In this document: positions 43,626 through 54,410 of the stretch, piece by piece
Position numbering within the stretch: the stretch's first letter is position 1
Layout of the letters: each line of letters opens with the position of its first letter
Source: Isochrysis galbana
Taxonomy: Eukaryota; Haptophyta; Isochrysidales; Isochrysidaceae
Direction of reading: 5' to 3'
NCBI GenBank assembly: GCA_018136815.1
Contig: CM030932.1
Span: 7,750,001-7,814,000 of the forward strand
DNA length: 64,000 nucleotides
Position numbers and translations under genes: made by a program
The notes under the pieces: generated by a model
The model's input: only the letters and a program-made list of their open reading frames with translations
The model's database searches: none
What the model was told of the DNA's origin: nothing

Positions 43626-43851
43626 CACAGGTGCAGCGTGGGGGGCCCATAGGCGCTCAAGAGCGCCAATACCACATTAGTCTAGACTAATGTGGTATTT
43701 CAAAGTGGCGCCACCAAATTTCAAAGTGGCGCGGCGCGATGCGTGGCGTTGCATTAGATTGTGCGCGCGTTGCGTTAGATTTTGCGAGGGGGTAAGGGGC
43801 GGCGTGGGCGGTACCGGGGTGGTACCATGTATCCCGTGGTGGGAGGGTATA

Positions 43852-44058
43852 CCTCGCGCGCGGGGGTCGCGGGGGTCGCGCGGGGGTCGCGCGGGGGTCG
43901 CGCGGGGGTCGCGCGGGGGTCGCGCGGGGGTCGCGCGGGGGTCGCGCGGGGGTCGCGCGGGGGTCGCGCGGGGGTCGCGCGGGGGTCGCGCGGGGGTCGC
44001 GCGGGGGTCGCGCGGGGGTCGCGCGGGGGTCGCGCGGGGGTCGCGCGGGGGTCGCGTC
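43852..44058 (+). repeat. 11-bp minisatellite, about 18 units of GCGCGGGGGTC
   Basis: The unit is almost perfectly conserved. Because 11 is not a multiple of 3, three units cycle through all frames and every plus frame stays open, giving RGSRGGRAGVA repeats (PRDPRATPARP on minus). The ORFs are by-products. Each unit has a run of five G, so the array could form G-quadruplexes. It is flanked by a 22-bp palindrome-like string CCACATTAGTCTAGACTAATGTGG at 43673-43696 in part. Confidence 0.95.
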
Positions 44059-44530
44059 AATCTGACAGAATGCGCGCGGCGGCGCGCGCGCGCTTTCTTC
44101 TCTCGTAAATTCAAAGAGGCATGTCCAGGAGTGAAACTCGGTGGGAGGACCGGGAAGAGCTCCGAGAATGCTAGCTCTAACGACTTATTTTTCTCCTCGT
44201 CTCCTCGAGATGTTCACCAACGTCACCACAATGAATCCTTGTCGAAGGAGGCCCTCTCGGGGCGCGCCCTCATACCGAGCCAAGGCGACGCCGTTCTGGT
44301 CGCGTACGGGGTGCTCCTGGGCCTCTCCTTGGGGGTGCTCGCGGGGGGGCTCATGGTAGGGTGAGAGTCCCCACAGGGAGGGGAAGAAACCCTGAGGGAA
44401 AGGAGACCAAATGAAGGCAAGCCGCCTCAATCTAATAGGTTCTATTAAGAGGTCAAGAGGTCTACCAGACCTGTTACCTGTTAATAGGTAATAGGTAAAA
44501 AAAAACTTTCTAATATTCTCGCCTCGCGCG
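44059..44530. other. Spacer between minisatellite and foldback
   Basis: No gene recognised. It contains the second copy of ACCAAATGAAGGCAAGCC (44408) and repeated GGTAATAGGT/CTGTTA strings at 44465-44495. Confidence 0.45.
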
Positions 44531-45884
44531 TGGCTATAAAAAAAACCTTTTAATATTCTTACCGCACTCGCGGCGAATGGAACCACTACCCACTACAAGT
44601 AGCACGTAGCATACTCTCTACACCCCCATTCCCCGGCCCTTCTCCCCCCGCCATCAGGCGGCTCCCCCCGTACACTACTAGGGGGATTGGGGTGGAGGGC
44701 TTAGATATGGTCCGGTGGCCCGCGCCACCCCCCGGTGATCTTTCCCCCCCTTCCTCCTGTGTCTCCGAGTGGGCGGCACCCTCTGTCTCGTCTTATCCTG
44801 TAAACAGGCGCGAGACTTACCGATTTTCCGGTGGGCGGAGCTCTCGCTCGCGCCCACCCCCTTTTCCGCGCTCTCTCTCCCCTCTCCTGCGGCACGCGCG
44901 ATGGCGCGCCTGCGGCAGGCCTCCAGCTGCCCTCTGGCGGCCCCTGGAGGCTCCTGGAGGCCAGCTCAGGGGGCAGAGGAGGCTGGGGCTGGGCCCTGGC
45001 CTCCCCTGCCTCTCCCTCGCTGGCGCTCCCGAGCCTCTGGGGCCCCCAGTCTGCACCTGTCTGCCTGTCGACCAGGGGGGGAGGGGGGGTTGGAGCAATG
45101 GGCTGGTCACGAGGGGCCAGGATGGGCGAATGGGGCGAGCCTGTAGGGAAGGGAGTGGGTCAGTAGGGCAGTGGCCTCCTGGCAAGCCATCAGGCATGCC
45201 AGGAGGATGGGTGGTTCCTCCCCCATGGCAGGGGAGGAGTGGAGAGAGGGGGGGGCTCGTGCCCCCCCATGGGTCAACCAAGTATAAACTTAGTTGCTCG
45301 CGCGTGGCTATAGGTACCGCTATCGTAGCCACGCCCAGATCATCTCAAATCCCTTCCTCTCCCTAGTAACAAAGCTCAGAAGTCAGAAACCAATCGTATT
45401 CATATTATAAATCATACTGATAGATCTAAAATATTACTAAAATGAGTTTTATTTTGACCTGTTATGGACCTATTGCGACCTGTTAACATGTCCTCTTAAT
45501 AGGAAGAGGCCCCCAAAACCTGTTGACCTTGTACCTGTTGTCCCATCCAGGCCGCCCACCGAAAAATAGGTAAAGGTAAGTCCCGCACCTGTTTACAGGA
45601 TAAGTCGGGACAGAGTCGGCCGCCCACTCGGAGACGCCGGAGGAAGGGGGGGGAAGATCACCGAGGGGGGGGGGGGGGGCGCGGGCCACCGGACCACATC
45701 TAAGCCCTTCACCCTTATCCCCCTATCCCCCTAGTATAGTGTACGGGGGGAGCCGCCTGATGGCAGGGGGAGAAGGGCCGCGGGAGTGGGGGTGTAGAAA
45801 GTATGCTACGTACTACGTGCTGCGTGTAGTAGGTAGTGGTTCCATTCGCCGCGAGTGCGGTAAAAATATTAAAAGGTTTTTTAG
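44531..45884. mobile_element. Long foldback element: 300-bp inverted arms around a family A insertion
   Basis: Arm 1 (about 44531-44834) and arm 2 (about 45547-45884) are inverted copies at roughly 85-90% identity. Shared landmarks are ACCTTTTAATATT, ACCGCACTCGCGGCGAATGG, GCCATCAGGCGGCTCCCCCC, GGTCCGGTGGCCCGCGCC, CTCCGAGTGGGCGGC and TTATCCTGTAAACAGG. The spacer holds a family A copy (44880-45297) and about 240 bases of AT-rich DNA. No transposase is encoded. Confidence 0.8.
44880..45297 (+). mobile_element. Family A element inside the foldback (copy 4)
   Basis: The core (GCTGGGGC, CTGCCTCTCCCTCGCTGGC) and the right end (GGCATGCCAGGAGGATGGG to AAGTATAAACTTAGTT) match copy 3. No left terminal arm is visible, so it is 5' truncated or was inserted incompletely. 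Confidence 0.75.
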
Positions 45885-46117
45885 CTAGCCACTCATACTT
45901 GGGCAGATACATGCTGCGAGAACCTCTACTACTACTATTAATTGGTGTTCTTTGTTTATTGTTTACGCGGTAGAGGGGAAAATAAAAATCGTTGGGGGAG
46001 AGAAACGGCACAGAGCGACCGGGGGCGAACCTGCAGTCTTCGTCCCCAACGGACAGAGGGCCCCCGCTTCTCCTCTTTCCCCCCCTTCCCTTACCCCTCC
46101 TGCAGAGTGAGCGAGGC

Positions 46118-48843
46118 ATGTCGGGCGTGCAAGTTGCGGTGCGAACGAGACCGACCGGTACGTTTGCTGAGGACAATCTCAAAATCGGCGCAGATCGCCA
46201 GACAATCCACGTGTGGCCGGCAGCGGGAGCCCCGCATGAGCATACTAGAGAGGCGCGCCAATGGAAGTACGACCAGGTGCTGCACAACGTGAGCCAGCAA
46301 ACCCTCTTCGATGAGCTTGTCGCTCCAGTCGTCGACTCAGTCCTCGCTGGGTACAACGGGACTGTGCTGTGCTATGGCCAGACAGGCGCCGGCAAGACGT
46401 ACACGCACATTGGTTCCACCTCCTCTTTCGCCCAGCGTGGCATTGCACCACGCGCGATTGCTCGCATATTTAAACATATCGACAGTCATCCCCACAATGA
46501 AGCTGTGGTCACCGCATCCTATCTCGAAATTCATAACGACAATCTCATCGATCTGCTCGCACACTTGCCGAATGAGGCGCAAAGCAGCGAGCCCCTTACC
46601 ATGATCGAAGACCGCAATGGCGCCCTGTCAGTTAAGGGGTTGCGTTCGCTGGTCGTGGCGAATGAGGAGGCGGCGTTGGCTGCTCTTTTTGAAGGCGAAC
46701 GCTCTCGCTCGGTCTCACGACATGAACTCAATGATCACTCCTCGCGTGCCCACGCCGTGTTTACACTAATGTTGCAGGTCAAGTCTCGCGTCGAGTCGAG
46801 CGAACGGATGACTCGTGCGAAACTCGTATTGGTAGATCTCGCGGGTGCGTGCGTTCGCAATGAAGTGTACACATAAAAATAGGGGGGTTCCTAACCCTGT
46901 ATGCTAGGCTTCTCCTTAAACGTGTTCTCTTTGGCACCTTACACCCTTGCGTCTTTATGCAGGTTCTGAGCGTCTCAAGAAGACCAATACTGCAGGTGAT
47001 CTGAAGGCTGAGTCGATGTACATCAACAAGTCTCTCTCCTTTCTGGAACAGGTGCGTTGCGTGTGGTGCGGACCCGCCTCTCTCCTGCTCATGAATGCCC
47101 GGTAATCTTGTCCGGGTGCTCCCAAACGTCGCGACGCCTTTTCATCCCCTCATCTCACAACCACACCAAATTCGCATATGGACGTGCATGTATCGTGGGG
47201 CCTGCATGTATGACCTGCGTAACCTTTGGACCAAACCATCTTTTGTGCGAGGCCAAGCCCATCTATGCTTTTTGATTTGCACAGGTGGTAGTGGCGCTCG
47301 CCTCCAAGTCTCGTACGCACACACCTTACCGGCAGACGAAGCTCACTCATCTACTGAAGGATGCGCTCGGCGGCAATTCCCGCACCCTTCTTGTTGCCGC
47401 CATCCACTGCGAGAAGGCCCATCTCGAGGAGACGATTGCCACGCTAGATTTTGCTTCACGTGTCCGAGCCGTGCGCAATACAGCAACCGTCAACGAGGCC
47501 ACCGAGCCTGAGATGAGGCTATGCAACTACAAGCAGCAGGTGTTCTCCTCCCGATGCACGTGCATCTCGCTTTCGGTCATTCCATCTCATGAGCATCTGC
47601 GTTGCTCTCCCCACCGCCTTCCGCTAATTTGTGTTGGGGACGAGCGGTGGTCGCCCCCAAATGACTGCGCCTCTAATTGTTTGCGCCGGTCCAACCTATC
47701 TTCATCTCATAGGTATCTGATTTGCGGCGCGAGCTTGCTATGCACGACTCTCTTGCAAATCGCTCTCGGATTTCGTACGATCCCTTCACTGATTCGGAGC
47801 GGCAGCATGTCACACAACAGATGGAAGATTTCCTTGAGCATCGTAACGACGTAGAGCTCCCTATTGAGTCTGTTCGTCACTTCCAAGAACTCCTCGCTGC
47901 AGCCCGTAGGATCTATGGTGAAAAAGCATCGCAGCTCGACGCACTACAACAGTCGATTGCCGATGGGAATGTCAGCCATGGATCTAATGGCAAGCTACTT
48001 GGTAGCGTGGCAGCTAATACGACACATGGCGACGAGAATGGCGTGGGGGAGGCCGACGCGTCCGGCATCAGCCTCGGGAAGGCGCCCGATGGCGCGCGAC
48101 CGGCAGGTGGTGTATGTGACCCACCAAGCTCAGGCAAAGGCAGCACTGCTAGTGCAACCACTTCGATGGGTGGCCGGAATGCCTTGCTGTCTCCCACGGT
48201 CGGCGAGACGATGCTTGGGCGCGGGGCGGCCTTCGAGGCCTTTAAGCTAGGCGAGGGACAGCCGACTCAACAGGCCCTTCTAAAGGCCAAAGCAGAACTC
48301 AAATCGCTCAAGCTGAAACAGCAAGAGCTGGCAACAGCTGTAAATGCCGCCAAGGCAGACATTGACCTTTACCGTGCGGGTGCCGATGCCAAAGCAGCAG
48401 AACGTGCGTCGAGTGTCTCGGTGGGCGGTGATGGAACTATCATAATTGATGAAGAGGAATATGCTCTCTTGCAAAGTATGCGTGAGGCCAAGCAGTTGTA
48501 CAGGCAGAAGCATGGGGAGCTACGTGACGTGGCATTAGAAGTTGAGGCCGCCTCAGCTACCGTTGTCGCCCGCCGGCAAGATCTTATCGAGCTCTTCAAC
48601 ATGTGGTACGAGGAGAGTGGCCATGGCCACGATGATGCGCCAGCCAATAGCGATTCTGCGAGTGGTAATGCAGGTCATAAGAGCGACCAATGGGGGAGCT
48701 GTGGGCTCAATGCGACAACAAACGAGCCCAAGGATGAGGCGGAGTTGTTCGAGCTAATGCAAGTGAGTCGCGCCTTACGCCATGAGCCCGAATCACTAGC
48801 TTTCGTCCGAGCCTCGAAGCTGACGCGCAGTCGACGCCATTAA
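46118..48843 (+). CDS. Kinesin-9 family motor (KIF9-like), 733 aa
   Basis: Exons 46118-46844, 46963-47051, 47285-47539 and 47713-48843 splice in frame. Kinesin-9 proteins work in cilia and flagella, on the central pair and in beating. The motor is at the N-terminus: VQVAVRTRPT, the P-loop GQTGAGKT at about 87-94, switch I as LNDHSSRAH (usual form NxxSSRSH) and switch II LVDLAGSERLKKT spanning intron 1. YRQTKLTHLLKDALGGNS and ETIATLDFASRVRAV end the motor. KIF9 features are FAEDNLKIGADRQTI early, VLHNVSQQTLFDELV, and RRELAMHDSLANR just after the motor. The tail has coiled-coil segments (about 540-580 and 640-670) and a Gly/Ser-rich linker. The presence of this gene suggests a flagellated stage. 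Confidence 0.95.
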
Positions 48844-49230
48844 CCATTGAGCGATATCATGCTGCGGATGCGCCATCATGACTCGCGACCTGAGTCATGG
48901 ACATGCTAAGTCAGTAAAGACTCTGAGCTACGGAGGGAGGTTTGGCGTGTGGGGCGATGGATGTAATAAAAAACATCTAAAGATTCAGGCTACTACTGCT
49001 AGCTATAAAGACACAATGCACTCACGGTGCTGAATCCTGCCATTGCCTATACACCAAACACTCACCACCTATATTTACACTACCCTTTTCGTTCCTTTGT
49101 TTCGATTTCGGGGGTTGGGACCGCGGTCCGCACTACGTCAGGCCAGACGCAAGCGCAAGGGGCGGGCTGATCTGCTACTGCTAAAAAAACACCAGAAGAT
49201 TCAGGCTGCCACCGCTAGCTATAATGGACC
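48844..49230. other. Kinesin 3' flank with short dispersed motif
   Basis: An A-run followed by AGATTCAGGCT and GCTAGCTATAA occurs twice, at 48968 and 49183, about 215 bases apart. No gene is seen. Confidence 0.5.
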
Positions 49231-49234
49231 ACGC

Positions 49235-49640
49235 ACAACTAAGTTTATACTTGGTTGCGATGGAGCGCGCCGCCGCGACTCCCCTCTCATTCGGGCCCCC
49301 CGCCGAGGGCGGCCCCCATGCCCACACGGACCAGTCGCTGGCGAAGCGGCCGCGTCCACCATCGGAGGCCGAGCAGGTGCGTGCGACCCCGGTCGCGCCA
49401 CACGGTCCGTGGCCCTGGCCACACCACCCACAGCAGCCATGCTGGCCCCCATCTTGGGGGACAGCCGGCTGCAGGACACACAGCAATGGCACCAGACAGG
49501 CAAAGCCTGCGCTCCATTGGGCATGCCTTATGGCAGAGGCCAGCGCCGCGCGGTATGAGTGCGATGAGGGCGGCGTCGACGGCGGCGGGTCGGTTAGGTG
49601 TGGCACGGCGCATGGAGAGCGCTCCGAGGAGGGACGAGCG
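49235..49640 (-). mobile_element. Possible family A relative, left end AACTAAGTTTATACTTGGTT
   Basis: The 20-base end at 49237 is the family A terminus, followed by GC-rich DNA with the same style but little direct base match (GGCCCTGGCC, GGGGGACAGCC). Either a diverged copy or an unrelated tract next to a solo end. Frames on both strands are open but unconvincing. Confidence 0.35.
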
Positions 49641-49861
49641 AGAGCTGTGTGAGATCCATCGCGGGTATAAAGTAACGTTATGTGCGAAAACGCTAAGCGG
49701 ACACAAAACACCATTTCACTACAGACGCCCCTTCCTCCAGACACCTGAGCATAGACACTTTGGCGGGTTTTGCTTGCTGCGTAAGACAGGCCCTTGCTGC
49801 GTCAGACAGGCCCTTGTTGCTTGCTGCGTCAGACGCCCTTGCTCTTTCCCTCCCAGACTAG

Positions 49862-50469
49862 CCTGACCACCCGTGTTGGATCGCATCTCCGATGAACAAG
49901 TACCGCCTCATCGTCTCTAGTTCACGCGCTTGCCGTTCCTCGAGCTCTCTCTTTGCCTGCTCGTGCGCCCTTGCCCTTTCCATTGACTGTTCGCGCCTGC
50001 ACCATTCCTTGGCTTCGATGGTGTTCGTGAGCTTCACGGCGCGGTCGGTGGCGGCGGGTGCGGTCGGGCGTGGTTTGGGAGAGGGCGCTTCCTCGTGCTG
50101 CGGCTCCGGGTCGGGCTTGGGCTTGGGCTCGACGAATCGTACGGACGTGGGAGGTTCGCGGGTGATCTCCGACAGACTCCGAAAGAAGCGCTTGAGCTTG
50201 AACTTCTTTTCCGGTGTGAACGCGGTGGGGTTGTTGATGGTTAAGAGGAGCTTTGCGTCTTTGGGGTTTGGCTCGGTCGCGTCCTCTTCGATGACGATGT
50301 CGAACTCGAACATCTCCGGTTTCCCTTGTGCATCTTCCCACGTCCCGCTCATAGGAGCACCACCCCCCGGGATCGAAAGGGAGCTGCATGACCTGAACAT
50401 CGAACTCGAGTGACCAACAAATTCTGAACGATTCCTCTCACTGTTGTTCGGTGATAACCAATCAGTCAT
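49862..50469 (-). CDS. Hypothetical protein, 203 aa, with C-terminal charged helix
   Basis: Not recognised. Residues about 40-105 look folded (MFEFDIVIEEDATEPNPKDA, then LLLTINNPTAFTPEKKFKLK). A Pro/Glu/Lys-rich linker follows (PKPKPDPEPQHEEAPSPKP), then a strongly charged alpha-helix (REQSMERARAHEQAKRELEE). Intronless, with its start codon 56 bases from the divergent ORF at 50526. An internal Met at 40 (MSGTWEDAQG) is a reasonable alternative start because the first 39 residues are Ser/Asn-rich. Confidence 0.45.
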
Positions 50470-50525
50470 CAGGTCTTCGCCTCGGACCTCGAAAAATATT
50501 CTATGACGTTGGTAACTAGCATAGC

Positions 50526-50740
50526 ATGACTGACCCTAAAACTACCCATAAAAGGGTCGCCAATGCCCTTATCAACCCGGGGAAGATGCCAAGGTTGGAC
50601 CGAGATGCAGAATATTTAAAGTTCCTAGATGTGAGTTTTTGGGATCCGAATGATGTGCCCAAAAGCATCAATGTTCTGAAGGAAGAAGTGGTCAAGGCTG
50701 CCACAAACACCGTGATGATCGCCGCACGGGGTATACTATC
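50526..50740 (+). CDS. Hypothetical ORF, N-terminal about 70 aa credible
   Basis: The plus frame starts MTDPKTTHKRVANALINPG and reads naturally through DRDAEYLKFLDVSFWDPNDV and VLKEEVVKAATNT. Beyond about 50740 it becomes antisense to a better coiled-coil frame, so only the first third is supported. It is divergent from the 203-aa ORF. Function unknown. Confidence 0.3.
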
Positions 50741-51109
50741 ACGAATATTTTATCACCCAGCGGAGCTCGAAATTCTGGTTCTCGAGAGCGAGATTCCTGT
50801 CGCGCTCCTCGCGAACCCTCTCGGACAGCTCATTCATCCGTTCGTCCGAAACAACCTTCGAGTCCACTTTGGAAGTCATCACATCGAACTTGAGCGCGAC
50901 ACGCGCAAGCTCCGACCCGATCTTCTCCTCCAAGGATCCGATCTTCTCCTCGATCCTCTTGAAATCATTCTGTTTCACCTCCAAGGATCCGATCTTCTCC
51001 TCGATCCTCTTGAAATCATTCTGTTTCACCTCCAAGGATCCGATCTTCTCCTCGATCCTCTGGAGTAGTGAAGCAATGGTCTGCTCTTCGTTGACTGGAG
51101 CGAGCCCGG
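50741..51109 (-). CDS. Coiled-coil ORF with a 51-bp in-frame tandem repeat
   Basis: Read leftward from a possible splice acceptor (CACTAG) near 51111, the frame begins PGLAPVNEEQTIASLL and contains RIEEKIGSLEVKQNDFK twice plus a third partial unit, then a heptad helix ELARVALKFDVMTSKVDSKV and RVREERDRNLALENQNFELR. The repeat is 17 codons (51 bases) at 50929-51060. No ATG starts it, so it is likely a downstream exon or a relic. A virus-like or element-encoded fibre is possible but unproven. Confidence 0.45.
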
Positions 51110-51189
51110 GCTAGTGGCAGTAGTGGTACTAACGCTCAGATGTTTTGTATTATATGTGATATGTGAGTGCCCAGCTCGATCCCGAGTAG

Positions 51190-51635
51190 GGCAAGTCGTG
51201 TTATGAGGGGTGTGGTTGGCGAGGGGTCCTCCATGTTCTTGTAGGCCATAGTAGGTATGAGGGGACCGCTTGTTTGGCGTTGCTCCAGGCTTCACCTTGG
51301 TCGCGGTCCGGCGTATCTGCGCCTATGTTAGCTTTCCATAAGTGAGTTATCGTGGCTCTAATGCGCTTATCGTCGAGTAGGTCGAGGTTCACTCGTATGT
51401 CGTACTTTCGGTTGGGGTTGTGTCCTACTAGGTCAAATGTCCCCAGTAGGGGGAAATGGTCGGATGAGCCTTTCCCCGTGAAAAGGGAAGGGTGTGGGCC
51501 TATTGTTTGCCAAGCGCCAAGCTATTGTCGATTGTCGATCTGTGTGACGGAGTGTATATGTATATGCGGTTCTTTAGGCTGTAGAGCCCCAGAGTGTGTG
51601 CAAGGGAGGGGCGAGGGGGGAGGAGAATCGCACCA
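51190..51635 (-). pseudogene. LINE endonuclease (EEP fold) fragment
   Basis: Leftward frames give GLYSLKNRIYIYTPSHRSTI, then PHPSLFTGKGSSDHFPLLG and VNLDLLDDKRIRATITHLW. The order TPSHR-STID then SSDHFPL is the end of an AP-like endonuclease domain of non-LTR elements (the STID and SDH motifs). A frame change sits at about 51510. RT is absent here. Confidence 0.75.
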
Positions 51636-51639
51636 TTTC

Positions 51640-51770
51640 CTGGCGAAGATTTCCGTGGCGACAGGTGGCCCCCCTGGGAGTTTCGTTGTGGGCTTTGGAG
51701 AATGGTCAAAAAAGTTACCCCCCCCTCCCATATTAGTAGTTAAAAAGCACTGTTTGACCGCCCTAATTAA
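51640..51770 (-). repeat. Dispersed repeat, end motif AGGGCGGTCAAACA (copy 2)
   Basis: The reverse complement aligns with 7505-7665: end motif, T-run, TACTAATATGGG, G-run, TTTTTTGACC, then CAAAGCCC against AAAGCCCC. It overlaps the 5' part of the LINE endonuclease fragment, so one inserted next to the other. Confidence 0.65.
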
Positions 51771-52654
51771 TACTCTGCCTTTCGAAGCTTCCTTTCATTC
51801 TAAGCCAAGCAACCCGAAACAAGGAATTTCTTCTCGCTACGTATGTAGCACACATGACACACATATAGCTATCACTTAAGCGAGAAAGCTGGCGCAATCG
51901 GAGTCCCACCAAGAAGACAGGGCCCGAGAAGAGAGAAGAGTTGCACAAAAGCGAACTTGGTATCTCGAAAAAAGGATGCTACTCACAAGTCGATCATGGT
52001 GGACACCAAGTCAAGCATGCGAGGCCGAGGCTTCTCGTTAATGAAAGACCGCAACAGCCAAGCTCTTAGAGATGATAATGTCTTGGACCCTAGGCCTCTC
52101 CTTCCTAGTGTAACAGGTGTCACGGAATATGCGCCATCGACTAGGTTAAATTTCACGCACGTTCGACCGGCAACATTGGCAGTATTTGATACTCATCAAT
52201 CGATAGTGGACATGCTTTGCTGAAACCCTTCGGTTACTTGGCGTTCTGTCCTCGAGAAGCATAAGAGCCACGTCTCGGGGGCTTTGGCCGTGGATGCGAG
52301 AGAAAGGACAAGTAATCGCATTGATGCACCCGAGTCTGATTCTAGCTCGTGCCATGTCTCCGGTCAACACGCCGAGGCTGTCGCCAGTTTTGGCACCCGA
52401 GCACGAGTGCTCGCGTGGCGACGACTTCTTCGAGGTGGCAGTCGGGCTGGAGTCTCTTCGGTGTCCGTAGCCTCAGGAGTCACTATACGTCCCCACGCGG
52501 AGTCATACACGCGCATCGTGATAGACTGTCGGGTGCGATCTGAAGCATTCCAGATGCCGTGCATCCAGCAGCAAGTACACGACTCATGTGCTACCTGCAA
52601 ATGCATCGGCGAACATCTCGACCGTCAATGCATGAAGAGGTGATCTACTGATCA
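51771..52654. other. Intergenic, no gene recognised
   Basis: Short frames on both strands, none with recognisable domains. Likely includes the 3' flank of the AlkB-like gene. Confidence 0.4.
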
Positions 52655-54410
52655 TTACTGAGGCATGGAGTGAAGATACCTCACTCCCATTTCGGAAAAT
52701 CGCATAGATGGTTGCGAGTGTGTAAGGGCTTCTACGTGGGCCCGGTACCATAGGAGGACTACGGGACGGGCATGTGTAATTGAGCGCACCTTCCGGCGCG
52801 AACACCAGAAAGTTCGACCCTGTGCACGCTTACTCAACATATATGCGGATCCAGGCGGCAGTGCTATCTCAACGGCGCGCTGCACGTTGTTGGACGGGCC
52901 ACACTGCATTCCTAACGTCCAACAATCACCTGTGGGAAGGGCTAGGCCACGGTTAGCCATTTTAGCAGGAAATCAACGCTAGCAGCTAAGCGTGCCAGAC
53001 TGATAGGCGCCACCCCACCCATGGAGTGGAGCGCTGACCTCTTTCGTCTTCCTCGCCTGCCATTGATGACCATGCGGCTGAGGCAATGCCTTCCTGCCAC
53101 TTATCCCTTCGATCAACATGATGGCCAAGACACTGTCCACCGGGGATCTGCGAGAGTTGCATCATGTTCACCTCGCACCCTTGCCACAAAGCTCCTCTCG
53201 CGAAGACTTGGCGCATGCGGCTCGCAAACAGGTCGATAATCCGCTGCTGATGGTCTCCAATTGGCTGTGTTGAGGAGCGCGATGCTGCAACTCCCTCGGG
53301 TGTCATGTCAGGAAGACCGAAGTCCAAGCGTTTCAAGACAGAAGACAGTTCGTTCTTTCTTCCTAAGGAACCCCACTCATACATCGCCCAACCTTGGTGC
53401 GCTGCAAAGACTCGACGCAGACATCGTACCTAGTGGGGATTGGGGGGGGGGGGGGGGGGGGGGTTAGGATGGTCGATAGGCGGTAGAGGCGATAGGATGG
53501 TCGATAGGCGTCATTGCGCAGCTCGGATTCACTCAAATACACAACGCGTGCATCTTCAGAGGCCACCCTAGCACACCTCCTCCACGGAAAGGAAATCGCG
53601 ACAGATGTAGAGCCCGCTGATACCCGACACATTATGGTCGATCTTCCAAGTGCCAGACCGGCGCCAGACAGTTTCAAGCTCACTCATTGATTGTGCCAGA
53701 GGGCCACGTGCGCCTGTGATATTGATGTGTTGGGTGTGATCATTCCACTGGCCACCAGGCGTCAGCCTCTGCGATAGACTCCTATGTCTTTCTCCTCGCT
53801 CGAATGATCCAGAGAGTACACGCGCGACAGGGGGCACAAGTGGCTTGTCCAGTAGCGGGCGAATGCAGCTGAGATCCGGCTGGAAGCGGAGCCCGTCCTC
53901 AAACTCAACATTCACACGCTCATGCGCAGCTTGGCCGTGTACAGTGGCGAAGTAGAAGCGCCCGTCCACCCATTGGGCCAGGACTCGTGTGCCTCGCCTG
54001 AAATGCATACTCTCGCACGGTTTAGCTGCGAGTGCCGCATGCCGCTCGGCCACCCACTCCAGCTCAGCTGAGTCTTGATCAGCAAATGTACGTGACAGCT
54101 GCTCAGCAGATGCCCATTTTACGCGGATCAGGCCACCAGAATCACACTGCACCACGTTGGCGAGTTCGAAAGTGCGACCATGTCGCGCGATCACAGCCTG
54201 ATTGACCAGCCGCTCGCACTTCTCGCAGCGCCAAGACCCGCTCGAGCTGCCCTGTCCTGCGCGAGTGTCAAGCCGCGCACGCACGCTCATGCCAGTTGCG
54301 CCTGCTGGCAGCTGTGCCCTGCCCCCTCGCCATCTGCCGCAGCCGCCATTGCAGAGAGACCGCTCCTCCTCCTCTCCCTCCTCCCGCTGTCTCTTGGTGG
54401 GTGAGCGCAT
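52655..54410 (-). CDS. Tudor-domain AlkB-like Fe(II)/2-oxoglutarate dioxygenase, 499 aa
   Basis: Three exons read leftward, 53577-54410, 53039-53429 and 52655-52929, total 1,500 bases in frame. AlkB enzymes remove alkyl groups from nucleic acids or proteins. After a Cys-rich, Arg-rich head (CEKCERL), a Tudor/agenet-type barrel at about 133-185 reads RRGTRVLAQWVDGRFYFATV and FEDGLRF. The AlkB part begins GLYICRDFLSVEE at about 265, split by intron 1, then GWAMYEWG. The metal ligands are HVD (about 382-384) and a later His in ITHARPVVLLWYR (about 461), whose Arg residues fit the 2-oxoglutarate site; LPPGSAYMLSKRAQGRTF is the strand before it. The HxD to His spacing is longer than usual (about 79 against 50-60), and the intron 2 donor (GTCAGC) is the weakest call. 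A Tudor-AlkB fusion suggests targeting to methylated protein or chromatin. Confidence 0.75.

Noticed and set aside
43858..44058. CRISPR-like array
   Set aside because: The units are contiguous 11-mers without spacers, and the DNA is eukaryotic.
43690..44364. Open frames of 145 and 224 aa across the 11-bp minisatellite
   Set aside because: They consist of RGSRGGRAGVA or PRDPRATPARP repeats created by the 11-bp unit, with no supported flanking coding sequence.
44692..45366. Plus ORF of 224 aa in the foldback loop
   Set aside because: It overlaps the family A core, which is open in several frames in all copies and shows no domain.
49043..49866. Overlapping ORFs on both strands downstream of kinesin
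   Set aside because: Every frame is open because of GC bias, and none shows a domain or splice support.
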